Assembly: GCA_948442365.1 (NCBI GenBank)
Contig: CAOJRU010000002.1
Coordinates: forward strand, 39,471-103,470
Length of the DNA stretch: 64,000 nucleotides
Reading direction: 5' to 3'
Source of the DNA: an uncultured Clostridium sp.
GTDB taxonomy: Bacteria; Bacillota; Clostridia; TANB77; CAG-508
Position 1 is the stretch's first letter. The number at the start of each line of letters is the position of its first letter. Below are positions 47,326 to 56,727 of the stretch, piece by piece. The notes beneath the pieces are model-generated. The model did no database searches. It was given only the letters and a program-made list of their open reading frames with translations, and was not told the origin of the DNA. The position numbers and the translations under genes are program-made.

Positions 47326-48590
47326 TTACTCTTGTAATAATCCAGCCGTATAACCAGTTGAATAAGCAATTTGCAAATTAAATCCTCCTGTATAGCTATC
47401 TACATCTATTATTTCTCCAGCAAAATATAATCCTTTTACCTTCTTTGACTGCATCGTTTTAGGATCTATTTCTTTTGTATTAACTCCTCCGCTAGTAATA
47501 ATAGCCTCTTCTATTGGTCGAAAATCTTTTATGTTTATGTTAAAATTCTTCAATAATTTTACTAACCTTTTTCTTTCTTCTCTTGTAATGGTATTAATTG
47601 GTTTGCTGGGATCAATTGCACTTTTTTCTATGATAACAGGTATCATTTTTTGTGGTAACAATTTGTCCAAGCTATTTTTAAATTGTTTATTCTTAATTGC
47701 CTCAAAATCTCTTATTACTCTTTCTTCTAATTTTTCTTCTGACAAAGCAGGTTTTAAATCTATAGTAAGTAAAATTGCTTGCTTTCTTAATTTTTCCTTT
47801 ATTTGCTTATATCTAGCCAAATGAGCAGAACCACTTAAAATAATGGGACCTGAAACCCCAAAATGAGTAAATAACATTTCTCCAAAGTCTTGATAAATTT
47901 CTTTTTTATTTTCTTCATCAATTAATTTTATGGCTACATTCCTCAAACTTAATCCTTGTAATTGCTTACTTATTTCTTTGTCATAACTTTCTAAGGGAAC
48001 TAAAGATGGTCTAATTTCTGTAATGGTATGACCTAATTCTTTGGCTAATCGGTAGCCATCCCCCGTAGAACCAGTTAATGGATAGCTTTTCCCTCCTACT
48101 GCTAAAATAATTTTATCAGCTTCTAATCGCCCATGATTAGTCTTTACCCCTACTACCTTACTTATTTCGCCCTCTTGCTCTAGCAATATTTGCCTTACTT
48201 CTGTATCACATCTAATCTCTACCTCTAGTTCTTTTAATTTTTTCGTAAAGCATTTTAAAACATCAAGAGAACGATCTGTTATAGGAAATATTCTATTTCC
48301 TCTTTCTTCTTTTACTTCTAGTCCTTGTTCTTTTAGAAATTGAATGATGTCTTGATTCGTATAATTTTGATAACAACTATATAAAAATCTGCCATTACCT
48401 GGCGTATTTTTAATAAATTCCTCCATATCTAAAGAAGATGTAATATTACATCTTCCTTTTCCCGTTATTAGTAATTTTCTACCGAATAGATTTCATTTTC
48501 TCTAATAAAATCACTTCATATCCCTCTTGTTTGGCAGTAATTGCTGCCATCATTCCGACTAGGACCTCCACCAATTACAATTACTTTCAT
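47326..48590 (-). CDS. HI0933/BaiN-type flavoprotein, read through two +1 shifts
   Basis: FAD-dependent NAD(P)/FAD oxidoreductase of the HI0933/YhiN family. From ATG 48590 (TAATG overlap with the gene before) 11 codons read MKVIVIGGGPS, then CGG; dropping its C gives GMMAAITAKQEGYEVILLEKMKSI (24 codons), then a second CGG, immediately followed by TAG; dropping its C gives GRKLLITGKGRCN and 385 further codons. The total is 420 residues, normal for the family, with the FAD motif GGGPSG and the ending IDVDSYTGGFNLQIAYSTG. Starting at 48426 instead would lose the whole FAD-binding motif. The two shifts move the frame by two bases exactly as needed. Confidence 0.92.
48482..48484 (-). other. In-frame CGG, second shift site in the flavoprotein gene
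   Basis: Reading TCT ATT CGG TAG; the next zero-frame codon is a stop. Skipping C gives ATT GGT AGA AAA (I-G-R-K). Confidence 0.8.
48555..48557 (-). other. In-frame CGG, first shift site in the flavoprotein gene
   Basis: Reading CCT AGT CGG AAT; skipping C gives AGT GGA ATG. The restored Gly is the last of the GxGxxG dinucleotide-binding motif. GGAGGT lies 6 nt upstream. Confidence 0.8.
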
Positions 48591-49630
48591 TATTTATCTT
48601 CTTTCTTTTTTGTGGTTGATTTTTTGGTTGTTGTTTTCTTTGTTCCTGTTGACTTTGTTCCTGTTGTTTTCTTTGTTCCTGTTGTTTTCTTTGTTCCTGT
48701 TGACTTTGTTTCTGCTGTTTTCTTTGCTGTACTTGTTGATTTTTTGGTTGTTGTCTTTTTAGTAGCTACCTTTTTCTCTGGCTTTTCTTCTGTTGTCTTT
48801 TTTCTTGTGGTCCTTTTTTTCGCTGGTTTCTCTTCTATTTCCATTTGTAACTCTATTTCTGATTCTTTTTTAGCAGTTGCCTTTTTACTAGCTGCCTTTT
48901 TCTTTTTCGATTCCTTTTCTTGTTTTTCTAATTCAGCTAATATGGCTAATGGGTCTTTTTCTTCCTCTTCTGGATCATCTCCATTTAAATAGCCAATATC
49001 ATTTTCTTGTGCTTCTTGAATGTATTTTTCTAGTACATCTTCTTGACTTTGTGTTTCTTCAGCAAAAATATCTATACTTAAATCACCCTCTTGTGTATCA
49101 TCTTCTTCCTCGTTTTGTGCCTCTTCTTCAAAATTATCTTCTCCAAAATCAATTTGTCCGAAGTCTTCCTCTTCTCCACTTGCATTTTCTTCTATTTCGT
49201 CTTGCTCCATTTCATATGTCTTTGACTCTGGTTCTGCTTCCTCTTCCTCTTCCTCTTCCTCAAATAAAAAGTGAATGTCAGAATCCGAATCTAATTCTGA
49301 TTCTTCTTCCTGTTCCTCTATTTCTGGCTCTTCTATTTCATCCTCTTCTTCTTTTTTACCATTTAAAATGTCTTCTATTTCTTCTTTTTCATTGAAATTA
49401 TAAACTTCTAATTCTTCTTCCTCTTCTTGGTTATTTAAAACATCCACATATTGATTTTTTGACTTTTTAACTTCCTTCTTTTTGCCTTTCATTTGTTTTT
49501 TAGCATTTTTTACCGCTTCTCTTTTTTCTCTTTGGAAATTCTTATTTTGCTTTCTTTGTGCACTTCCTCCTAAAATTAATATGGCAATTACCAATAGAAT
49601 TAAAATTGATAAAATACTTACTACTAACAT
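48590..49630 (-). CDS. Membrane protein with acidic middle and Lys/Thr repeat tail
   Basis: 346 residues. One N-terminal membrane helix (VSILSILILLVIAILILGG), a very acidic central part (Glu/Asp-rich, ~60-230) and a basic tail of KKTTGTKKTTGTKS-type repeats (~270-346). It resembles no known family; the tail is like histone-H1-type or DNA-binding Lys-rich tails. It shares the TAATG junction with the flavoprotein gene, so they are translationally coupled. Confidence 0.6.
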   Translation of the reverse strand: MLVVSILSILILLVIAILILGGSAQRKQNKNFQREKREAVKNAKKQMKGKKKEVKKSKNQYVDVLNNQEEEEELEVYNFNEKEEIEDILNGKKEEEDEIEEPEIEEQEEESELDSDSDIHFLFEEEEEEEEAEPESKTYEMEQDEIEENASGEEEDFGQIDFGEDNFEEEAQNEEEDDTQEGDLSIDIFAEETQSQEDVLEKYIQEAQENDIGYLNGDDPEEEEKDPLAILAELEKQEKESKKKKAASKKATAKKESEIELQMEIEEKPAKKRTTRKKTTEEKPEKKVATKKTTTKKSTSTAKKTAETKSTGTKKTTGTKKTTGTKSTGTKKTTTKKSTTKKKEDK

Positions 49631-49646
49631 TTTTTTCTCCCTTCCT

Positions 49647-50882
49647 TTACTTTTTCATATGTTCAATTGCTTTTAATATACCCAATTTCCCATATTCATA
49701 TGTAAGTCCTCCTTGCATATAGGCTATATATGGTTTTCTAATTGGTCCATCGCAACTAAGTTCTATCGTAGATCCTTGCGTAAAAGTACCTGCTGCCATA
49801 ATCACTTTATCGTCATATCCTCCCATATCTCCTGGATAAGGAATAACATCTGAATCGATTGGTGACCCCATTTGGATTCCTTGACAAAATTTTACTAGGT
49901 CTTTTTCTGTTCCTAAATGAATGGTTTGTACAATATCCGCTCTTAATTCATCATATTTAGGCTCTACTAAATATCCTAATTTTTCTAATAGGCAACTTGC
50001 AAAAATTGCCGTTTTTAAACTACTTGCTACTACACTAGGTGCAAAAAATAGTCCTTTTATAAATAACGTATTTTGATTTAAAGATGGTCCTATTTCTTTT
50101 CCAATTCCTGGTGATGTTAATCTTTCTGCACATAGTTCAATTAAATTTTTCTTTCCTACAATATAAGCACCTGAATTGGCAATTCCTGCTCCTAAATTTT
50201 TCATTAAGGAACCAACTGCAATGTCTGCTCCTACTTCAATTGGTTCTTTCTCTTGCACAAATTCTCCATAGCAATTATCCACCATAATAATAACTTCTTT
50301 GTTAATTTCTCGAATCGCTTGAATCACTTTTTCTATTTTTTCAATGGTTAAGCTCTTTCGCGTTGAATATCCTCTCGATCTTTGAATCTCAATCAGCTTT
50401 ATATCGTTCCTTCTTAGTCTTTCTTGAATGGTTGGAATGTCAAAGTCATTTTCTAGTAAATCAATTTGTTCATAAGCAATGTTAAATTCCTTTAATGAAC
50501 TTTTGCTTTTCTCTTTTCCAATTCCAATTACTGTTTGAAGTGTATCATATGGCTCTCCTGTTATACTAAGCATGGTATCACCTGGTCGCAATAAGGCTGA
50601 TAAAGTAATCGCTAAAGCATGTGTTCCTGAAATTAGTTGACTTCTTACCAAGCTATCTTCTGCTTTAAATATGTGACTATATATTTCTTCTATTTTATTC
50701 CTTCCTGGTTCATCAATTCCATAACCAGTCGAAGAGTTTAGATGCGCTTCTTGTAATTTGCATTTTTGAAATGCCTCTAAAACTTTTTTGCTATTTGTTT
50801 CACAAGTTTTATTAACTTTTTCTATGACAGGTTCTATTTCTTTTTCAACTTGCTCTGATAATTGTATTATATCCTGTTTCAT
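49647..50882 (-). CDS. Methionine gamma-lyase-like PLP enzyme (aluminium-resistance family)
   Basis: 411 residues. The family signature includes LNSSTGYGIDEPGRNKIEEI, IMVDNCYGEFVQEKEP and the PLP-lysine region AVGSLMKNLGAGIANSGAY. These PF06838 proteins are annotated as methionine gamma-lyase family or aluminium resistance proteins, often next to miaA, hfq or lexA in Firmicutes. The reaction for this copy is inferred. It lies 16 bp upstream of the membrane-protein gene. Confidence 0.88.
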   Translation of the reverse strand: MKQDIIQLSEQVEKEIEPVIEKVNKTCETNSKKVLEAFQKCKLQEAHLNSSTGYGIDEPGRNKIEEIYSHIFKAEDSLVRSQLISGTHALAITLSALLRPGDTMLSITGEPYDTLQTVIGIGKEKSKSSLKEFNIAYEQIDLLENDFDIPTIQERLRRNDIKLIEIQRSRGYSTRKSLTIEKIEKVIQAIREINKEVIIMVDNCYGEFVQEKEPIEVGADIAVGSLMKNLGAGIANSGAYIVGKKNLIELCAERLTSPGIGKEIGPSLNQNTLFIKGLFFAPSVVASSLKTAIFASCLLEKLGYLVEPKYDELRADIVQTIHLGTEKDLVKFCQGIQMGSPIDSDVIPYPGDMGGYDDKVIMAAGTFTQGSTIELSCDGPIRKPYIAYMQGGLTYEYGKLGILKAIEHMKK

Positions 50883-50989
50883 CTAATTTTTACCTCTTTT
50901 TTATTAACTATTCCTATTTTACTATACTTTATTTTATTTTGCAATGGTTAAATTAAAATTGACAAGAGGATTTCGCCAAAGGCTCCAGA

Positions 50990-51101
50990 GGTTACCAATG
51001 GTTTAGGGCTGAAAAGGTTAGCAGTGGTTACCAATGGTTCTGGGTTTAAATGGAAAGTTGCCAAAAAGGTCCGTCCCCTTTGGCACGTCCCCTTTGGCAA
51101 C
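50990..51101. repeat. Short repeats and TTGCCAA palindrome after the thioester-adhesin gene
   Basis: GGTTACCAATGGTT occurs twice (about 50991 and 51027), and GTTGCCAAA (51057) pairs with TTTGGCAAC (51093-51101) around AAGGTCCGTCCCC. The palindrome begins 7 bp past the adhesin stop codon. Confidence 0.6.
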
Positions 51102-51107
51102 TCTATT

Positions 51108-54100
51108 CTATATTACAAATTTCTTAATTAAAACGATTCCTCCTGCTATTGTTATTAATACAACAAATCCTAATGTGAAATAAATTCTTGCTTGCCCTGT
51201 TGAAATAGATAGCATAACTGGTGCATCATCAATATCATCTTCTCCTGGTTTTTGATTGTCTGGTGTTGAGTCAATATCTGGTACGCCATATTCGTTATAA
51301 TCTTCTGATATTTCGGCTGTATTAATCATAACTCCCATGTTGTTTTCACTTTTTATCCAAGTAAGTAGCACTTCTACATCTGCATATTCTCCTGGTTGTA
51401 ATAATGTATTTTCTAATAGTCTTGTAGAAATTACATTGTTTCCTTCATCTGTCCATCCTGGATTATCTTCTGCTACAAATTTTAATCCTTCTGGAATGTA
51501 GTCTGTTACTTCTTTGGCATATCCTGCAATTTCTCCTTGATTGTATACACGGATTGAATATCTGAATTTAACTTCTACTTGGTTTAGTTTCTTTCTATGT
51601 AATTCTACTTTTACAACTGCTTCTGGATCATCCCATGCGTCATGTCCAGTTTGTGTTATGGTTTGCTCACCATTTTCTATAACAATTGCTTGTGTTACCC
51701 ATTTTCTTAAGGCTAAGTCAAATATTTTTACAATTACTTTTTCAAAGTCGTCGTCGTCTTGTTGTCCTGGTATATAACTTCCTGTTTCATTGTCTTTATA
51801 TCCTGGTAAGTCTTTATCTTCTGGAAGTGTTACATTGTCTGGTTGTGAGTCTCTATCGGTTGCTGGCTTTTTATTTTCATCTAAATATTCTGTAATGTCA
51901 GCTATATTTGTGATTTTTTCATTTGATTTTGCTTCTTCTTTTACCTTACACATGATTGGAACTTCTTTATAGGATAATACATAGTCTTTCTTTTCAATTC
52001 CTAATCCACCAGAAAAAGTTACTTCTTCTGCTGCATTTATTAGGCTATTTTCTAAGTATTTTGTAGTAGCTGTTCTTCCATCTTCTGATATGGTCCAACC
52101 ATATTGTTTGTTATATTCCCCATCTACAAATTCTAAGTATGGTGGTAAATGGTCTTTAATTTCTGCCGCATAACCATTGATATCTCCTTCATTGTATACT
52201 CTTAACATATATACTACAATATCATTTGGTTTTACTAAGATTGGTTCTTTGGTATGGTTATAGATAGCTGTTGTAATTAGCTTTCCATCTTCGCCAGTTG
52301 TATTTAATTTTGATGTGTCTACTACTGGCGCTCTTGTGTATAATCCGTCTGCATTTCTTAGCTCTTCCTTTTTATCAATGTTGGTATCATCGCTTACCGC
52401 TATGATGAATTTTCTTAAAGCTAAGTCAAATGCTTGTAATATAATATAGTCATGGTCTTCATCATCTTCATGATCTGGATGTTGTTTCCATTCTTCTGGT
52501 GTAGAATCTCTGTCATCTACTGGTTTTCCATCCTTATCGGCATCATCTGTTATGGCTGCTTCATTTCTTATAACATTTCCTGTTGTATCATCAGAAACAA
52601 CTTTGAATTTTACTGCCAATTCTTTATATTTAAGGTCTGCTGCCTTTTTACTTCCATCGTTTTCTCCAAACGCTGGAATTAAATTGCCACCTACTGTTGT
52701 TTCATTTTCTTTTGATAAGTAATCAGAAGAAATTTGGATGATTTTTTCTCCGCTCTCATCATATTTGAATTTTCCCCATAAATAATTTTGGTTAAAATCT
52801 ATTGCTTCTTTTTCTGCTTCTGTTAAAGTTGTGTCTGCTTTTAACTCATCACCTGTTTTTTCTGAGTATAAAAATTCTAATCCTTCTGGTATGTCTTCTG
52901 TAATTTCTTGTACATATCCATCTTTTGTTCCTTCATTGTATATTCTGAAGGTATAGGTAACAATATCACCTTTTTTTACTGCAACTGGTTCTTTGCTTTC
53001 TTGGTAATTAGCCGTTGTTGCTATTATTTTTCCATTTTCATCTTTTCGGTTTAAATCTTTTACATCTTCATCTCTTAGTGTAATTCTTTCTGGTACATTT
53101 TGATTATTAACAGCTGTAATGAATTTTCTTAAAGCTAAGTCAAATTCTTCTTCTGGCTCTGCTCTGAATACTAAGGTTTTAGATTCTGATTTATCAGTTT
53201 TATCAACTTCTACTAATGGTTGCTCTAAATTGTTTGTTGTAGATGCCCATAACGTCATTGTTCTTTCATTATAATTAACTTTAATATCAATTGACAAATT
53301 ATTAGCTTGGCTTTTTGGAACAGAAATATAGAATTCTTCTCCTACTAAATCTTTCACCGTTGTTCCATTTGCTACTGGTGTTTTATCTTTGTTCAATAAT
53401 TGGTAGCTAGAAATTTCCGTTCCATTATTTTTTACTACAAAGTCAAGTGTATAAGGATTAGTATTTGCTTCTTCCATCTTAACTGGCCCTATAATATAAT
53501 TGTCTCCAGATATTTCATTTAATTTAAGATTTTCATCCGTATCTATACGAATAGGAGATCCTGTAGCTGAACTTATATTATCATATTGACTTGCTTTTGC
53601 TTTTGCTTCATTTATCATATAATTGTATAATACTTTTACTTGTTCATTTCTAATAGTTCCTATACTGAACTGAGGCTCTGATCCATCTGGATTATAATCT
53701 TTCAAAGATTTATAAGTGTTAATTCCTCCATTTTCTGAATAAAAAAACCATGCATCAGCATTTTTTGCTGTTTTATCAAATTTCTCATTGTGTGTAGTTG
53801 ATTCTTTATAAGGTGATTGCGTTTCTATTTCATAATAATTTGTAAAATACCATATAACAGCTTGTTGCACTGCTTGAATATCATTATCTGTCAAAGCACA
53901 ATCTGTTAATTTAAGTGTAGATAAATCATTAGCATTAGGGTTTTTATCTATTACATAACCTTCCAACGCCATTGCTAACTCATCAGGATCTCCAATAGAA
54001 GTATCTTCATAAGCAGCATATCGAATGATTGTATCTAATAATTGTTTCTTTTCTAACTCTGTAGACTCTCCTGGTAAATATAACATGTCTAAAACTGCTA

Positions 54101-54590
54101 AAATGGCATTATATTGCTTAAATGTATTATTTTCATTATCTGTAATAATTGTTTTTTCTAATAGTTTTAACATATCATTTGTACTTTCGCTAATTATCTC
54201 TCTGTCTTTTTTCATATCATAATATACATTGTAAGGTCTTCGTGTTAGACTACCATTATTGGTTTCCGTAAAACCTATTCCTGCCTTAACACAATAAAAA
54301 TTCTTATTTTGTTCAAATGTATCTGAATTCTCAGAATTATATCTTAAAATATTCCATATATAGGCAGCATTATCATTATCATTTCCAGTAGGATCACCAC
54401 CCATAGCATAACCCATCTTAGTACCCTTATCAGGTTCATTACTATTTTTATCCATAAGTTGAACAACGCCCATATACTTTTCTTTACCTTTTTCTAATTG
54501 TCCCGCAGCATATACTGTACCTTGTGTTAACACAAATACAGAAAACATTACAACCGTAATTAAACTAATTAGCAATTTTTTTAAGTTCAT
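51108..54590 (-). CDS. Surface thioester-domain adhesin with isopeptide-type repeats
   Basis: 1,160 residues. Signal peptide 1-28; an N-terminal thioester domain with Cys in KNFYCVKAGIGF and the partner Gln in AVQQAVIWYFTN (thioester adhesins covalently bind host surfaces); then three tandem repeats starting FDLALRKF(I/V) with acidic linkers (DDEDHDYIILQ), typical of DUF11-like, often isopeptide-stabilised modules. A C-terminal membrane helix ends in KKFVI. There is no clear LPxTG; the segment SISTG precedes the helix, so the sorting signal is non-standard or absent. A surface stalk is the likely role. Confidence 0.8.
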   Translation of the reverse strand: MNLKKLLISLITVVMFSVFVLTQGTVYAAGQLEKGKEKYMGVVQLMDKNSNEPDKGTKMGYAMGGDPTGNDNDNAAYIWNILRYNSENSDTFEQNKNFYCVKAGIGFTETNNGSLTRRPYNVYYDMKKDREIISESTNDMLKLLEKTIITDNENNTFKQYNAILAVLDMLYLPGESTELEKKQLLDTIIRYAAYEDTSIGDPDELAMALEGYVIDKNPNANDLSTLKLTDCALTDNDIQAVQQAVIWYFTNYYEIETQSPYKESTTHNEKFDKTAKNADAWFFYSENGGINTYKSLKDYNPDGSEPQFSIGTIRNEQVKVLYNYMINEAKAKASQYDNISSATGSPIRIDTDENLKLNEISGDNYIIGPVKMEEANTNPYTLDFVVKNNGTEISSYQLLNKDKTPVANGTTVKDLVGEEFYISVPKSQANNLSIDIKVNYNERTMTLWASTTNNLEQPLVEVDKTDKSESKTLVFRAEPEEEFDLALRKFITAVNNQNVPERITLRDEDVKDLNRKDENGKIIATTANYQESKEPVAVKKGDIVTYTFRIYNEGTKDGYVQEITEDIPEGLEFLYSEKTGDELKADTTLTEAEKEAIDFNQNYLWGKFKYDESGEKIIQISSDYLSKENETTVGGNLIPAFGENDGSKKAADLKYKELAVKFKVVSDDTTGNVIRNEAAITDDADKDGKPVDDRDSTPEEWKQHPDHEDDEDHDYIILQAFDLALRKFIIAVSDDTNIDKKEELRNADGLYTRAPVVDTSKLNTTGEDGKLITTAIYNHTKEPILVKPNDIVVYMLRVYNEGDINGYAAEIKDHLPPYLEFVDGEYNKQYGWTISEDGRTATTKYLENSLINAAEEVTFSGGLGIEKKDYVLSYKEVPIMCKVKEEAKSNEKITNIADITEYLDENKKPATDRDSQPDNVTLPEDKDLPGYKDNETGSYIPGQQDDDDFEKVIVKIFDLALRKWVTQAIVIENGEQTITQTGHDAWDDPEAVVKVELHRKKLNQVEVKFRYSIRVYNQGEIAGYAKEVTDYIPEGLKFVAEDNPGWTDEGNNVISTRLLENTLLQPGEYADVEVLLTWIKSENNMGVMINTAEISEDYNEYGVPDIDSTPDNQKPGEDDIDDAPVMLSISTGQARIYFTLGFVVLITIAGGIVLIKKFVI

Positions 54591-54711
54591 TTTTTTCTCT
54601 CCTTTTAATTTAAAAATTTCTACTTCTATCTCTTATTTTACTCTATTTTTTCTTTAAGTCAATAGGCTTTTTTCTTACTATTATATAGTAGATTTTTAAT
54701 CGTTTTTTTAT

Positions 54712-54741
54712 CCTTACGGAAATATCCTTTTCCAATTAAGG
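54712..54741 (-). promoter_or_regulatory. Leader hairpin upstream of the thioester adhesin gene
   Basis: CCTTA...TAAGG with inner GGAA...TTCC, 122-151 bp upstream of the start in a 385-bp gap (54591-54975). TATAAT occurs about 35 bp nearer the gene. I saw no known riboswitch in this gap. Confidence 0.3.
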
Positions 54742-54975
54742 TTTTAAATAAAGCCCTACATTACAATTATATTACATTTTTATAATAAAATCAACATTTT
54801 ACGTTAATTAATTTCATTTTTTCTTATCCCCGTAATAATTTTCTTGTTTTTTGTCTTAACAAATTCAATTTATTCTTTTATCCTTCAAAATCAATACAAA
54901 TGATTCTATCTAAATTATCGTTAATTTCTATCATAAAAAATACATTTTTTTATATGATTAAATAAGAGGTGGATT

Positions 54976-56235
54976 ATGAAAAAAATTTTATACAAAACAT
55001 TTATTATATTTTTATTTATGATTCAATTAAGTACACCATCCTTTTGTGATGAAACAGATGAAGAAATTGTTGATGTAAGTTCTGAAATAGAAGCATCTAC
55101 ACAAGCAGCCGCCAACAAAAATCAAATTCCTAATGTCAACTCTCGTTCCTGTGTAGTCTTAGACAGAAATTCTAAAATGATTTTGTATGGCAAAAATGAA
55201 AAAAATCAAGTAAAAATGGCCTCTACCACTAAGATTATGACAGCGATTGTAGTAATCGAAAATCATTCTTTAGATCAAACCGTAGAAGTATCCAAAAAAG
55301 CTGCTGGAACAGGAGGCTCTCGTCTTGGCTTAAAAACTGGCGATAAAATCACCATTCGTGACTTATTATATGGTTTAATGCTTTGTTCGGGAAATGATGC
55401 TGCTGTTTGCTTGGCTGAAAATATTGGTGGAAGTGTAGCAGAATTTTCTGACTTAATGAACAACAAAGCACAACAATTAGGACTTTCCAATACTCATTTT
55501 GAATCTCCTCATGGATTAGATTCAGACGGGCATTATACCACTGCCCATGAATTGGCATTACTTTCAGACTATGCCTTAAAAAATCCAACTTTTTTAAATA
55601 TTGTTGGAACGAAACATTATACCGTTACCATTAATGGTTATCCTAAAAATCTTTCTAATACCAATGAGCTATTGGGTAATTTAGATGGCGTTTATGGTAT
55701 AAAAACTGGTTTTACGAATGGAGCTAATCGTTGTTTAGTAACGGCTTGTAAAAGAGGAAATATGGATATTATTTGTGTAGTTCTAGGAGCTGATACCAAA
55801 AAATTTAGAACACAAGATAGTATTAAATTGATTGAATATACTTTTAAAACTTTTGAGTACTTCAATATAAAAGATTTTGTAAACAATTACTTAACAGATT
55901 GGCAAAACAATCACCCTGACTTCTTTTCCATTGAAAAAGGTTTTTCTAATAATTTGGAAATAAAAATAGATAATTACTTAGAAGAAAATCCTATTATTCC
56001 AGTAAAAAAAGACTTAATTCCTTCCATAGAATGTAATATTTACATGGATTCTTACTTACAAGCTCCTATTAGTGAAGGTGACTTACTTGGTAGTTTAAAG
56101 GTCTTTTCTCAAGAAACTGATATTGTAGAATTTAGCTTATTTTCTAATACGACAATTCGAAAAAATACTATGTTGGATTATATGTTAAATTTCTTTAAAT
56201 TGTATCCTGCCCAATTAGAAAATTCTGTATTTTAA
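54976..56235 (+). CDS. D-alanyl-D-alanine carboxypeptidase (DacF/PBP5 family)
   Basis: 419 residues with a signal peptide (1-24). Active-site set: STTK in KMASTTKIM, SGN in LCSGNDAAV and KTG in YGIKTGFTNGA. Trims pentapeptide stems of peptidoglycan. A C-terminal PBP5_C-like domain and an amphipathic tail (MLDYMLNFFKLY) end the protein. RBS AGAGGTGG before ATG 54976. In clostridia such genes, near sporulation genes, often serve cortex or vegetative wall trimming; the exact stage is unknown. Confidence 0.9.
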   Translation: MKKILYKTFIIFLFMIQLSTPSFCDETDEEIVDVSSEIEASTQAAANKNQIPNVNSRSCVVLDRNSKMILYGKNEKNQVKMASTTKIMTAIVVIENHSLDQTVEVSKKAAGTGGSRLGLKTGDKITIRDLLYGLMLCSGNDAAVCLAENIGGSVAEFSDLMNNKAQQLGLSNTHFESPHGLDSDGHYTTAHELALLSDYALKNPTFLNIVGTKHYTVTINGYPKNLSNTNELLGNLDGVYGIKTGFTNGANRCLVTACKRGNMDIICVVLGADTKKFRTQDSIKLIEYTFKTFEYFNIKDFVNNYLTDWQNNHPDFFSIEKGFSNNLEIKIDNYLEENPIIPVKKDLIPSIECNIYMDSYLQAPISEGDLLGSLKVFSQETDIVEFSLFSNTTIRKNTMLDYMLNFFKLYPAQLENSVF

Positions 56236-56315
56236 TTAATTATTATAAGTGTAAGAAAATAATATGACTTACCTTTACCACATAACAAAGATCTTCTTTT
56301 ATTCTAATAACAATT

Positions 56316-56345
56316 GAACGAATAATATTAGTATATTATTCGTTC
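56316..56345 (+). terminator. Terminator between dacF-like gene and acpP
   Basis: Perfect 13-bp stem GAACGAATAATAT / ATATTATTCGTTC then five T; between convergent genes, 80 bp after the carboxypeptidase. Confidence 0.7.
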
Positions 56346-56357
56346 TTTTTACTTTTT

Positions 56358-56600
56358 TTATTTTACATTTTCTTTTATGTAGTCAACTACATCTCCTACT
56401 GTTACAACTTTTTCAGCATCGCTATCAGGAATTTCTATATCAAATTCTTCTTCTAATGCCATAACTAATTCAACAATGTCTAATGAATCTGCTCCTAAAT
56501 CGTCAATAAATGATGCTTCCATTGTTACTGCTGTATCTGCTACACCTAATTGTTCAACAATAATTCCTTTTACTTTTTCTAAAACTTCTTCTGAACTCAT
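56358..56600 (-). CDS. acpP: Acyl carrier protein
   Basis: 80 residues, helical, with the phosphopantetheine serine in [15 protein letters not shown]. Carries growing fatty acyl chains. 127 bp downstream of plsX, the usual neighbour. Confidence 0.97.
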   Translation of the reverse strand: MSSEEVLEKVKGIIVEQLGVADTAVTMEASFIDDLGADSLDIVELVMALEEEFDIEIPDSDAEKVVTVGDVVDYIKENVK

Positions 56601-56727
56601 TACCCGAGTTCACCTCCTCTCAAGTTTGTAAATGACTTATTTATATTTCATTTATATTATATGTTTTTCTATTTGTCAAGTATATTCTTAAAATATTTTT
56701 ATTTTATACTAACAAGTCGAAAATGTG

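Noticed and set aside
16649-48557. The CGG sites treated as plain pseudogenes
   Set aside because: The insertions are identical in type, in phase with codons and each restores conserved motifs in important genes; independent decay would not give the same C before GG five times. Systematic sequence error cannot be excluded from the sequence alone.
48531-48992. Plus-strand open frame (Phe/Val repeats) opposite the charged membrane protein
   Set aside because: Antisense of Lys/Thr and acidic repeats; composition not protein-like.
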